From NCBI RefSeq assembly GCF_050389775.1, contig NZ_CP177150.1:45305-109304 (forward strand): a stretch of DNA of 64,000 bases, given 5' to 3'. Under the pieces are notes generated by a model. The model made no database searches and was not told where the DNA came from. It saw only the letters and a program-made list of their open reading frames with translations. The DNA comes from Marinibacterium sp050389775 (GTDB taxonomy: Bacteria > Pseudomonadota > Alphaproteobacteria > Rhodobacterales > Rhodobacteraceae). The translations under genes were made by a program, and so were the position numbers. Positions 15,836-22,892 of the stretch are shown in pieces (within the stretch, counting starts at the first letter, position 1; each line of letters starts with the position of its first letter).

Positions 15836-16236
15836 AGGGCCTGATCGCACTTGCAGCAACTCTTGCAAGCTGGGCGCAGGCCGTTGCGGCGGAGGAGGGC
15901 ATGGATGGCGTAGCTCTGTATCAGCAGAACTGTGCATCCTGCCATGGGACGGAGCTTCAGGGGCAGCCGGACTGGCGCAGCCCCGGTCCCGACGGCCGCC
16001 TGCCTGCGCCACCCCATGATGCAACGGGCCACACCTGGCATCATGGCGACGACATCCTGTTCCGCATCACGCGGGATGGGACTGCCGCGGTGGTCGGCGG
16101 GGGATATGAAAGTGACATGCCCGGCTTTGGCGACAGCCTGAGGGATGCGGAAATTCGAGCGATCCTAGACTACATCAAATCCACCTGGCCCGAGCGCGAA
16201 CGCGCCTATCAACGTGAAAGAACTCAGCAGGAATAG
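15832..16236 (+). CDS. Periplasmic cytochrome c, 134 aa
   Basis: Signal peptide (GLIALAATLASWAQAVAA), haem motif CASCHG at about residue 35, then the unusual HTWHHGDDILFRITRDG and YESDMPGF, where the Met is the probable axial ligand, and ILDYIKSTWPERERAYQ. A clear paralogue is encoded at 54934-55419, also in a multicopper oxidase operon, with GQPDWR, PAPPHD, HTWHH and IKSTWPER conserved. Last gene of the 13606 operon. Confidence 0.85.
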   Translation: MKGLIALAATLASWAQAVAAEEGMDGVALYQQNCASCHGTELQGQPDWRSPGPDGRLPAPPHDATGHTWHHGDDILFRITRDGTAAVVGGGYESDMPGFGDSLRDAEIRAILDYIKSTWPERERAYQRERTQQE

Positions 16237-16258
16237 GTCGAAAAAAGTCAATTTTAGG

Positions 16259-16289
16259 GGAACATCCACCCACTGGAAGGTTGTTATTC
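16259..16289 (+). promoter_or_regulatory. CueR-type promoter-operator of the DUF305 operon
   Basis: -35 GGAACA, 19-bp spacer TCCACCCACTGGAAGGTTG, -10 TTATTC. The spacer dyad (ACATCC ... GGAAGGT, 16262-16281) matches the operators at 59446-59465 and 61921-61941. Nineteen-bp spacers with a central dyad are the hallmark of MerR-family activators. It lies 25 bases before the DUF305 ATG. The -35 is weak. Confidence 0.65.
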
Positions 16290-16313
16290 CCCTAAACGCA
16301 CTCGGAGGTGACG

Positions 16314-17138
16314 ATGGCCTATTCCCGCTTTTTTGTGATGATTGCCGTGTCTACGGTCCTGATGTTCGGGTTGATGTACCTGAACACGTATCTGATCAGC
16401 CATATCTTCTGGTCAGAAACACGCGCCTATATCGCAATCGTCATGGGGGCGGTTATGGCCTTCGTCATGCTGGCCTTCATGCTCGGCATGTATAAGAACC
16501 GCACGCTCAATATCGCGATATTCGCGTGCTCCATCATCGTTTTCGCAGGGGCGCTCTGGCTGGTGCGCAGTCAGGTGACGGTGCAGGACCGCGCCTACAT
16601 GCGGGCGATGATCCCACACCATTCAATCGCCATCATGACGTCGTCCCGTGCAGAAATCACCGATCCCAGGGTGCGCACCTTGGCGGATGACATCATCTAC
16701 GCCCAGGATAAGGAAATCGCGGAGATGCGCTATCTGATCGCGGACATTTCGGCGAATGGAGAGGCGACCCCCGCTGGGGATGAACCGGCAGCCGAGTTGA
16801 AACCCGCTCAGGACGCCCTGTCCAGCGAGGTCGTTTCCAAGGTCGATCCGGAGTTCCTGACGCAGGCAGATATCGCCCAGGTCTTCCCGGATGGGGCCGC
16901 GTGCAGCTTCACCTACACTGAGACGAGCCCGCCCGTGTTCGTGTCTGGAAATGGCACTGCCTTGGTCAAGATCAGCGGTGATCTTGTGCAACTCGATGGC
17001 GGGGAAGACAGCTTCGCCACTGACCCGATCGCGATCGAGGTGCGCGACACGGAAGATGAAAGTCTGCAGGATTTCATCATCAGCGCGGGCCCTGACTACG
17101 AGGCCGGTTTCCGCGGTCAGTACGCCTGCACGAATTGA
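16314..17138 (+). CDS. DUF305 membrane protein with extra C-terminal domain, 274 aa
   Basis: Three N-terminal TM helices (about residues 5-25, 35-57, 62-83) are followed by a DUF305 segment with the metal-ligand-like motif RAYMRAMIPHHSIAIMTSSR (about 96-115) and KEIAEMRYLI. DUF305 is a ferritin-like four-helix family often seen near copper genes. The last 100 residues form a separate domain (SFTYTETSPPVFVSG, FRGQYACTN) of unknown type. The ATG at 16314 is preceded by GGAGG. The CueR-type operator upstream suggests copper induction. Co-transcribed with the glutaredoxin-MauE gene. Confidence 0.75.
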   Translation: MAYSRFFVMIAVSTVLMFGLMYLNTYLISHIFWSETRAYIAIVMGAVMAFVMLAFMLGMYKNRTLNIAIFACSIIVFAGALWLVRSQVTVQDRAYMRAMIPHHSIAIMTSSRAEITDPRVRTLADDIIYAQDKEIAEMRYLIADISANGEATPAGDEPAAELKPAQDALSSEVVSKVDPEFLTQADIAQVFPDGAACSFTYTETSPPVFVSGNGTALVKISGDLVQLDGGEDSFATDPIAIEVRDTEDESLQDFIISAGPDYEAGFRGQYACTN

Positions 17139-17149
17139 GGAAGATGATC

Positions 17150-17911
17150 ATGCCAAAAGATACCACGAAAACCGCCGTTCTCTACCGCATGGTCATGCCC
17201 GAGCATACCTGCCCCTTCGGTCTTAAATCCAAGGACTTGCTTGAGCGCAAAGGCTACGCCGTCGAAGATCATCACCTGAAGACCAAGGACGAGACTGAGG
17301 CCTTCAAGCGCGAGCATGACGTCAAGACGACGCCGCAGACCTTCATTGACGGGAAACGGATCGGGGGTCATGACGATCTGCGCATTTTCCTCGGGATCGA
17401 CCCACCCAAGGAAGAACAGAGCGACACGACATATCGACCTGTCATCGCGATCTTTTCGGTCTGTGCCCTGCTGGCGCTTGGGCTGGCGTGGCACCAATAC
17501 GGGACGATCCTGACCTGGCAGAGCTTCCAGTGGTTCATCTCGCTGTCCATGACCGTGCTTGCGATCCAGAAGCTTCAGGACGTCGAGCAGTTCTCGACCA
17601 TGTTCCTGAATTACGACCTGCTGGCGAAACGTTGGGTGCCCTATGGCAAGATCTACCCCTACGGCGAGGCCCTGGCCGGCATCCTGATGACTGCGGGCGT
17701 GCTGACATGGATCTCTGCACCCGTCGCCCTGTTCATCGGGACCATTGGGGCGGTCAGCGTGTTCAAGGCCGTCTACATCGACAAGCGCGAGTTGAAATGT
17801 GCCTGCGTCGGCGGAAACTCCAACGTGCCGCTCGGCTTCATTTCCCTGACCGAGAACCTGATGATGATCGCGATGGGCCTCTGGATGGGGAGGCTAATTA
17901 TTGGGGGCTGA
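17150..17911 (+). CDS. Glutaredoxin-MauE/DoxX fusion membrane protein, 253 aa
   Basis: Residues 1-85 form a glutaredoxin domain: HTCPFGLKSKDLLERKGY, with one active-site Cys (CPFG), and the cis-Pro loop TTPQTFIDGKRIGG. Residues 95-250 are a four-TM MauE/DoxX-like domain ending in LKCACVGGNSNVPLGFISL, a CxC site typical of MauE-type redox membrane proteins. The likely function is thiol electron transfer across or at the inner membrane. It follows the DUF305 gene under the CueR-type promoter, which suggests a role in reducing or assembling periplasmic copper sites. Start at 17150 by GAGGA spacing. Confidence 0.8.
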   Translation: MPKDTTKTAVLYRMVMPEHTCPFGLKSKDLLERKGYAVEDHHLKTKDETEAFKREHDVKTTPQTFIDGKRIGGHDDLRIFLGIDPPKEEQSDTTYRPVIAIFSVCALLALGLAWHQYGTILTWQSFQWFISLSMTVLAIQKLQDVEQFSTMFLNYDLLAKRWVPYGKIYPYGEALAGILMTAGVLTWISAPVALFIGTIGAVSVFKAVYIDKRELKCACVGGNSNVPLGFISLTENLMMIAMGLWMGRLIIGG

Positions 17912-18350
17912 CATGCGTTAAGATGGCTATTTGACCCTCTCTAAAATGCAACTTCAAGGTCAGGTGGTCCCCTGGTAAGAGTCCCGAATTGAGGTCTGTC
18001 AAACGAGCGCCGATGTGCGAACTTGCCAGATCAAGTGACTCATCTTGCATGATTGGCAAGCCATTTTCGATACTACTTTGGCCAAAGGCATTCTTGTAGA
18101 ACAATTCGCCGCCAGCAGAAGCATCAGAGGAGATACCTTGAAGGTATACGTCTCGGTAAGAAAAGTTATCAATTACAAAATTTACTGTCGCATTCTTCCC
18201 TCGTTGGCCTTGAGTAACATGTACGTTTTCGATTGTGACACCATAAAACGCTTCTGCAGAAGTTGGTAGTCCGTCGGCGAGTGCCATTTGAGCAAGAAGT
18301 CCGGCCGCACCCACAAGCGCAACTAAAGTCCTAGATCGAGCCTTGCTCAT
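17898..18350 (-). CDS. Degenerate PCu(A)C-like periplasmic protein, 150 aa
   Basis: After a signal peptide (TLVALVGAAGLLAQMALA) the fold pattern of the PCu(A)C copper chaperone is visible (GVTIENVHVTQGQ, ATVNFVIDNFSYRDVYLQGI, LPGDHLTLKLHF), but the copper ligands are lost: the His-Glu region reads ELFYKN and the HxM region reads SHIGARL. Compare the intact copy at 42492-42959. The gene is visibly more AT-rich than its neighbours, a sign of separate origin. AAGGAG precedes the ATG at 18350. It overlaps the converging glutaredoxin-MauE gene by 14 bases. Confidence 0.55.
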   Translation of the reverse strand: MSKARSRTLVALVGAAGLLAQMALADGLPTSAEAFYGVTIENVHVTQGQRGKNATVNFVIDNFSYRDVYLQGISSDASAGGELFYKNAFGQSSIENGLPIMQDESLDLASSHIGARLTDLNSGLLPGDHLTLKLHFREGQIAILTHVSPQ

Positions 18351-18408
18351 TGTGGCTACTCCTTTCCAAAAGCATGTCGTTGCGTCGAAGCTGATCCAAA
18401 GGACAAGT

Positions 18409-19287
18409 TTACCCAACATGTTCTGGCGCTACAGTTGAGGTGAAGGTTGCAGTGACAATCAGGATTAGGACGAAAGCAACCGCTTCCAATCGGATCGAAG
18501 ACTGCAATGGATTGCCATCCCCGGTTTCTTCGAGAGCGGGGGTCAATCGCAGCTTGTTCAGCCCTGCAAGCCCAAGAAGCAGAGCCACCACCGCCAGTTT
18601 CAGCATCAGGAATTGCCCCCAGGGTTGGGTCAGGACCGCGATTGGATTGCCCGCAAGGATCACCAAGATTACCACACCTGCAGCGACCAGCAGCCCGACT
18701 ACGACCAGCGCCGCCTGTCCGAACCGTTTGACAGTGCGCGCCGCCGCCTCGTTACCGCGCCCAGCCATGTCATAGAGAGGGTAAAAGCCTCCGATCCAGA
18801 AACTGGCAGCAAGGATGTGGATGACAAAAAGCGTCGAAAGCGCCAGCCTTGGGTCGCCGGTTGCGTGACCACGCAGAGCGAAGCTGACGGCCACAAGAAC
18901 AACACCAAGTACCGCCACAAGGCGTGTCCAACTACGATCTAGGACGATGCTCGCGATTGCTAGAAGACCAAGAACGTTGGTTTCTACCGACAGCCCAAGA
19001 GGGCTGGACAGGACAATCTGGAGCATCATTGGATCAAGCGCTCCACCGAACCCGCCATAGAAAAAAGCTGCCCGCAGCGCGATATTCAGAGCGCTGTACA
19101 CGATGCCAGCTATGGCCGACCATGCTGCAAGCCGCCTGAGGCGACGGCTTGCAGCGGCATCCAGCTCAGTCAGGAGCCAGAGATTAATGACGGAGCCCGC
19201 CGCAAGCAGGACACTGACATACATCCCCGCCTTGACGAGGATCGAGGCGATCTGCACCGGTTCCAGTGCGGCAAGAACTCCGCCCAT
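18409..19287 (-). CDS. copD: Copper resistance protein CopD, 292 aa
   Basis: About eight TM helices. Characteristic CopD segments include ALRGHATGDPRLALSTLFVIH (about residues 137-157) and LAASFWIGGFYPLYDM, with conserved His and Trp. The protein is predicted to move copper through the inner membrane together with CopC. The ATG at 19287 lies two bases after the copC stop, which makes an operon copB? - copC - copD likely. The upstream in-frame extension to 19356 lies within copC and is rejected. Confidence 0.88.
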   Translation of the reverse strand: MGGVLAALEPVQIASILVKAGMYVSVLLAAGSVINLWLLTELDAAASRRLRRLAAWSAIAGIVYSALNIALRAAFFYGGFGGALDPMMLQIVLSSPLGLSVETNVLGLLAIASIVLDRSWTRLVAVLGVVLVAVSFALRGHATGDPRLALSTLFVIHILAASFWIGGFYPLYDMAGRGNEAAARTVKRFGQAALVVVGLLVAAGVVILVILAGNPIAVLTQPWGQFLMLKLAVVALLLGLAGLNKLRLTPALEETGDGNPLQSSIRLEAVAFVLILIVTATFTSTVAPEHVG

Positions 19288-19289
19288 GA

Positions 19290-19652
19290 TCAGTTCGCGA
19301 CCTTGAACGCGAAGCTGCCATTCATCGGGTGGCCGTCCGGCGACATGCCGCGCCAATCGACCTTATAATTGCCCGGTGCGAGCTTGGGCAGCTTGCCTTC
19401 CCAGGTTTTCACGGACTCATTCGCAGCAGGACCGTTGATCTTGTAGGTCTTACCGTCCGGCGCTTTCATCGTGACGGTGGTGATCTGCATGGGGTCTTTG
19501 AACATCAGGTGCATGACCTTGGTGTCCGCGCCGACCGTCTGGCCGTTGCCCGGCATGGTCATCATGCCCTTACCATGTGCCGATGCAGCGCCTGCGCTCA
19601 GGGCCAGACCGACCGACAGTGCGGCGGACGTCAGGATAGTACGAAGTTTCAT
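19290..19652 (-). CDS. copC: Periplasmic copper-binding protein CopC, 120 aa
   Basis: Signal peptide (TILTSAALSVGLALSAGAAS) cleaved before AHGKG, which places the Cu(II)-binding His at the mature N-terminus. The C-terminal DGHPMNGSFAFKV supplies the second conserved His. The length is normal for CopC. It is directly followed by copD. The Met-rich Cu(I) site of classical CopC appears reduced to MMTMPGNG and MHLMFKDPM. Confidence 0.92.
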   Translation of the reverse strand: MKLRTILTSAALSVGLALSAGAASAHGKGMMTMPGNGQTVGADTKVMHLMFKDPMQITTVTMKAPDGKTYKINGPAANESVKTWEGKLPKLAPGNYKVDWRGMSPDGHPMNGSFAFKVAN

Positions 19653-19745
19653 TGGGATGCTCCCTTGGTTGGTTCAGGTTGAAAAGGCTGCGCCCTCATG
19701 GCCTTCCATCGCGTTAAAATGCTGATGCAGAGAGGGCGCAGAAAA

Positions 19746-20462
19746 TCAGAACATGAAGTTGATGCCGACGACGCCGGTCAGCTCGTCGACCTCATGGCCA
19801 TGATCGCGCAGAATGTTGGCTGTGCCGCCGAAGGCGCGTTCGTAGTTCACGCCGACATAGGGCGACACGCTGCGGCCGATCAGGTCATAGCTCAGACGCA
19901 GTCCCAGCTCGACAGAGCCGCCGCCCGCCACGATTTCTCGCTCGGGATCATCCGCCAGCGGCAGGCTGACCTCGAGAGACGGCGTCAGGATCAGCCGGTT
20001 GGTCAGCAGGCCTTCGTACTCCACTTCCGCCCCGATGTAGGGATATTCGGAAACATAGAGCGCCGCCTCGACTTCGAACCACTGCGGCGCGAGGCCGGTC
20101 ACGCCGAAAGCCCCATGATAGCGCTCGGGCGCGCCGTCCGGCGTGGAGGCGGCGACCCCGACGAAGCCATCGAAGAAATCGGTGATCGGTTTCTGGAGGC
20201 GGATCTGATTGACCATCTCTTCGAAATCGCCGCCCTCGATCTTCGCGCCTTCGCTCTTCCAGACGAGCCGCAGTTCGTCGTTGCCGACCCATGCGTCGAA
20301 TTCCCAGGCAAAGGAGTTCTCCTCATCGCCCATCCGGTATTCGAGCTTGTCGGTCCGCACGCCCCAAACTGTCGGGGAAACGCCCACCTCTGCCATCGCG
20401 ACAGAGGTGAAAGTCAGCGCAAGCGGAAGGCCGAGGGCCGTTCCAAGCAGCAGTTTTTTCAT
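19746..20462 (-). CDS. copB: Outer-membrane copper resistance protein CopB, 238 aa
   Basis: Signal peptide (KKLLLGTALGLPLALTFTSV) followed directly by the beta-barrel domain of the CopB family (DKLEYRMGDEENSFAWEFDA, WKSEGAKIEGGDFEEM, NRLILTPSLEVSLPLADDPE, ending in NFMF with aromatic C-terminal residue). The Met/His-rich N-terminal extension of Pseudomonas CopB is absent. It is preceded by copA with 29 bases between, and AAGGAAAC before the ATG. Confidence 0.88.
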   Translation of the reverse strand: MKKLLLGTALGLPLALTFTSVAMAEVGVSPTVWGVRTDKLEYRMGDEENSFAWEFDAWVGNDELRLVWKSEGAKIEGGDFEEMVNQIRLQKPITDFFDGFVGVAASTPDGAPERYHGAFGVTGLAPQWFEVEAALYVSEYPYIGAEVEYEGLLTNRLILTPSLEVSLPLADDPEREIVAGGGSVELGLRLSYDLIGRSVSPYVGVNYERAFGGTANILRDHGHEVDELTGVVGINFMF

Positions 20463-20491
20463 GTGATTAGTTTCCTTGGAATACGCGCCCA

Positions 20492-22246
20492 TCAGGACGG
20501 GCCGCCTTCGACGATGACCTTGCGGAACATGCCGCCGGCCATGTGATAGGAGAGGTGGCAATGGAAGGCCCACTGGCCGGGAGCGTCGACTTCGGTCTCG
20601 GTGTAGAGCGTCGTTCCAGGTGCGACGCTGACCGTATGCTTCACGGGGTCGTATGCCCCTTTGCCAGTGTCGATGATCGTCCACATCCCGTGCAGGTGCA
20701 TCGGATGCGCCATCATGGTCTCGTTGACGAACTTGAAGCGGACACGCTCGCCATACTTCAGGCGGATCGGATCGGCGTCCTCGTATTTCACGCCGTCGAT
20801 CGACCAGATGTAGCGTTCCATGTTGCCAGTGAGGCGGATCTCGATCTCGCGGGTGGCGGGGCGATCACGGTAGAGCGGCTTGCGCGCCGTGAGGTCTTCG
20901 TAGCCAAGGAACTTGCCGCCATTGGCCGCCGTCGGGATCAGCCCGCTGCCCGGTGCATAGAAGGCAGCGCCCGGTGCGCCTTCAGAAGGAACGACGGGCA
21001 TGCCAGCGGACATGTCCATGCCGCCCATATCCATCCCGGAATGGTCCATGCCAGACATATCCATGCTGCTCATATCATGGCCGGAGTGATCCATCCCGGA
21101 CATGTCGAACCCGCTCATGTCCATGCCTGAGTGGTCCATCCCGGACATGTCCATACCGCCCATGTCCATTCCCGAATGATCCATCCCGGACATCATGCCC
21201 CCCATGTCTGCCATCGTAAGCAGGGGCTGAGGCCGCATCCTGTAGTAGGGGCCGACCATGCCTTCGGACGGGGCCAGCGTGCCTCGCACCATCGCGGTGC
21301 GACCCGCGCTCTCGCCGATGATCGAATAGGCCTTGGCCTCACGCGGCTGGACGATCACGTCGTAGGTTTCCGCCACGGCGATGCGCAGCTCGTCCACCGT
21401 GACCGGCTTCACGTCATTGCCATCGGCCTGGACCACCGTCATTTTCAGACCAGGCACGCGCACGTCGAAATAGGTCGTCGCCGAGGAGTTGATCAGGCGC
21501 AGGCGCACCTTCTCGCCGGGCTTGAAGATGCCGGTCCAGTTCTGCTGGGTGCTGGCCCCGTTGATCAGCGGTGTGAAGCCCTGAACATCCTCGATATCCG
21601 TGGGCATCATGCGCATAGCACCCCACATCTTCCGATCCTGAAGTGCGGCTTTCAAACCCTCGGCACCCGCGTCCTCGATCAGGTCCTGCGCCGTGCGTTG
21701 CGCGCGGTTGTAGTAGTCTGCCGAAGCTTTCAGGTTGCGGAAGATCCGCGATCCACTGTGTGGATGCTTGTCGGTGAACTGCACCACGTAGTCGCGGTTC
21801 GTCGGCACGGCCTCGCCGCCTTTTGGGGCGATCACGATGGCACCATAGGCGCCGTCAGGCTCCTGGAAACCCGAATGGCTGTGGAACCAGTAGGTGCCTG
21901 CCTGTTCGATCGGAAAGCGGTAGGTGAAGGTTTCGCCCGGCTTGATGCCGTTAAAGCTGATGCCCGGCACGCCGTCCTGCTGGAACGGCAGGATCAGGCC
22001 ATGCCAGTGGATGGACGTGCTTTCGCGCAGATTGTTCTTCACGCGGATGACGACGTCTTCGCCTTCCTGGAAGTGCAGGATGGTCGGGGTCTGGCTGCCA
22101 TTGTAGCCGATGCCGTTCTTCTTGAAGGTTCCGGTGTCGATCCGGACCTTGTCGACGGTAATGTCATAAGTGCCAGCCTGCGCGGGCAGGCCGAGGGCAA
22201 GCCCCAGCACTACGGCGAGAGGCCGCAGGAAGTTCGTGTGTTTCAT
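20492..22246 (-). CDS. copA: Multicopper oxidase CopA/PcoA type, 584 aa
   Basis: Copper motifs SIHWHGLI (about residue 80), YWFHSHSG (about 120), HPMHLHGMW (about 530) and AFHCHLSYHMAGGM (about 565-578). A Met/His/Asp-rich repeat insert (GMDHSGMDM type) covers about residues 350-415 and is expected to bind many Cu(I) ions. Unlike most CopA proteins, the signal peptide is of Sec type (no RR motif). The start at 22246 follows ACGGAAAAC. First gene after the small Cys/His protein; copB follows. Periplasmic Cu(I) oxidation and sequestration. Confidence 0.92.
   Translation of the reverse strand: MKHTNFLRPLAVVLGLALGLPAQAGTYDITVDKVRIDTGTFKKNGIGYNGSQTPTILHFQEGEDVVIRVKNNLRESTSIHWHGLILPFQQDGVPGISFNGIKPGETFTYRFPIEQAGTYWFHSHSGFQEPDGAYGAIVIAPKGGEAVPTNRDYVVQFTDKHPHSGSRIFRNLKASADYYNRAQRTAQDLIEDAGAEGLKAALQDRKMWGAMRMMPTDIEDVQGFTPLINGASTQQNWTGIFKPGEKVRLRLINSSATTYFDVRVPGLKMTVVQADGNDVKPVTVDELRIAVAETYDVIVQPREAKAYSIIGESAGRTAMVRGTLAPSEGMVGPYYRMRPQPLLTMADMGGMMSGMDHSGMDMGGMDMSGMDHSGMDMSGFDMSGMDHSGHDMSSMDMSGMDHSGMDMGGMDMSAGMPVVPSEGAPGAAFYAPGSGLIPTAANGGKFLGYEDLTARKPLYRDRPATREIEIRLTGNMERYIWSIDGVKYEDADPIRLKYGERVRFKFVNETMMAHPMHLHGMWTIIDTGKGAYDPVKHTVSVAPGTTLYTETEVDAPGQWAFHCHLSYHMAGGMFRKVIVEGGPS
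21003..21205 (-). repeat. Met/His-rich tandem repeat inside copA
   Basis: About twelve irregular copies of a 15-24 base unit that encodes GMDHSGMDM-like peptides (rc of units such as CATGTCCATGCCGCC). The units vary in length and order, so copy number is likely to change by slippage. Confidence 0.85.
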
Positions 22247-22426
22247 GTGTTTTCCGTGAGCGCGGACCAAAAAGATGGCCCTGCAAAGAGGAGATCACTG
22301 CCGAGCAGTGAAGGGAGGGAGAAGGATCAGATGGGCCAAGGGTTCAAACCTGAAGAAGGCCGCAAATGATCGGATTGCCGGACGTAGCCGCTCGGGCACG
22401 CCGCAATCAACGCCGGACAGGCGCGC

Positions 22427-22780
22427 TCAGGCCAGAGGAGGCCGAAGGAAGGAAAGAAGAACGGACTGCAGAGCCATGCGTGGTTCAGCCGGAGAAAGGT
22501 CCGCGATCCGGAAATCTTTGTGCAGGTCGACAGCAGACGTATTTCCAGACTGATCTGTGCAAGCAACGCTGGCACAATGAAGCAGTCCCATTGGCTTGGG
22601 CTGCTGCTCAGTCTCGAAGGCAGTGTCGGCCATCTGATCCTGAAGAACGTATACTTCGTCACCATGCACATGCTGAGCCGCAGGCGCTGCACAATGTTCG
22701 GCCATTGGCATCACATGCGCAAACGCACTCGTCACAACGAGCTGCAATGCAACAAGAATGATGAAGACCCTACCGAGCAT
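22427..22780 (-). CDS. Small secreted Cys/His-rich protein upstream of copA, 117 aa
   Basis: Signal peptide (VFIILVALQLVVTSAFA) and then HVMPMAEHCAAPAAQHVHGD, a linker, and LLHCASVACTDQ. This is the same design as the proteins at 13606 and 58580: signal peptide, His/Met cluster, CxxxxC pair. AAGGGAAAC precedes the ATG. It is separated from copA by 180 bases, in which I see no gene. A CopL-like or copper-storage role is possible. Confidence 0.6.
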   Translation of the reverse strand: MLGRVFIILVALQLVVTSAFAHVMPMAEHCAAPAAQHVHGDEVYVLQDQMADTAFETEQQPKPMGLLHCASVACTDQSGNTSAVDLHKDFRIADLSPAEPRMALQSVLLSFLRPPLA

Positions 22781-22838
22781 ACAGTTTCCCTTCGTCCACC
22801 GACGACAAACACTTCCTGGTGGTCAGTCGTCAAGTCCG

Positions 22839-22870
22839 AAGAGGCCCTCCAGTTGCTGGAAGCTCACGAC
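22839..22870 (-). promoter_or_regulatory. Possible CueR-type operator upstream of the copA block
   Basis: The dyad AGCTTCCAGCAACTGGAGGG (minus strand, 22845-22864) resembles the CueR operators elsewhere in the window, with 19 bases between GTGAGC and TCTTCG. The flanking hexamers are poor promoter matches, so this is tentative. It lies about 60 bases before the small secreted protein gene. Confidence 0.35.
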
Positions 22871-22892
22871 AATGTGAGGTTAACATGACGCT

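Noticed and set aside
18670..19356. Start of copD at 19356
   Set aside because: The additional residues are copC sequence read in another frame; the ATG two bases after the copC stop is preferred.
21000..21210. CRISPR-like repeat array
   Set aside because: The repeats are short, irregular, without unique spacers and encode the Met/His-rich part of CopA.
21131..22369. Plus-strand open frame of 412 codons opposite copA
   Set aside because: His/Val/Arg-rich antisense shadow of the multicopper oxidase gene.
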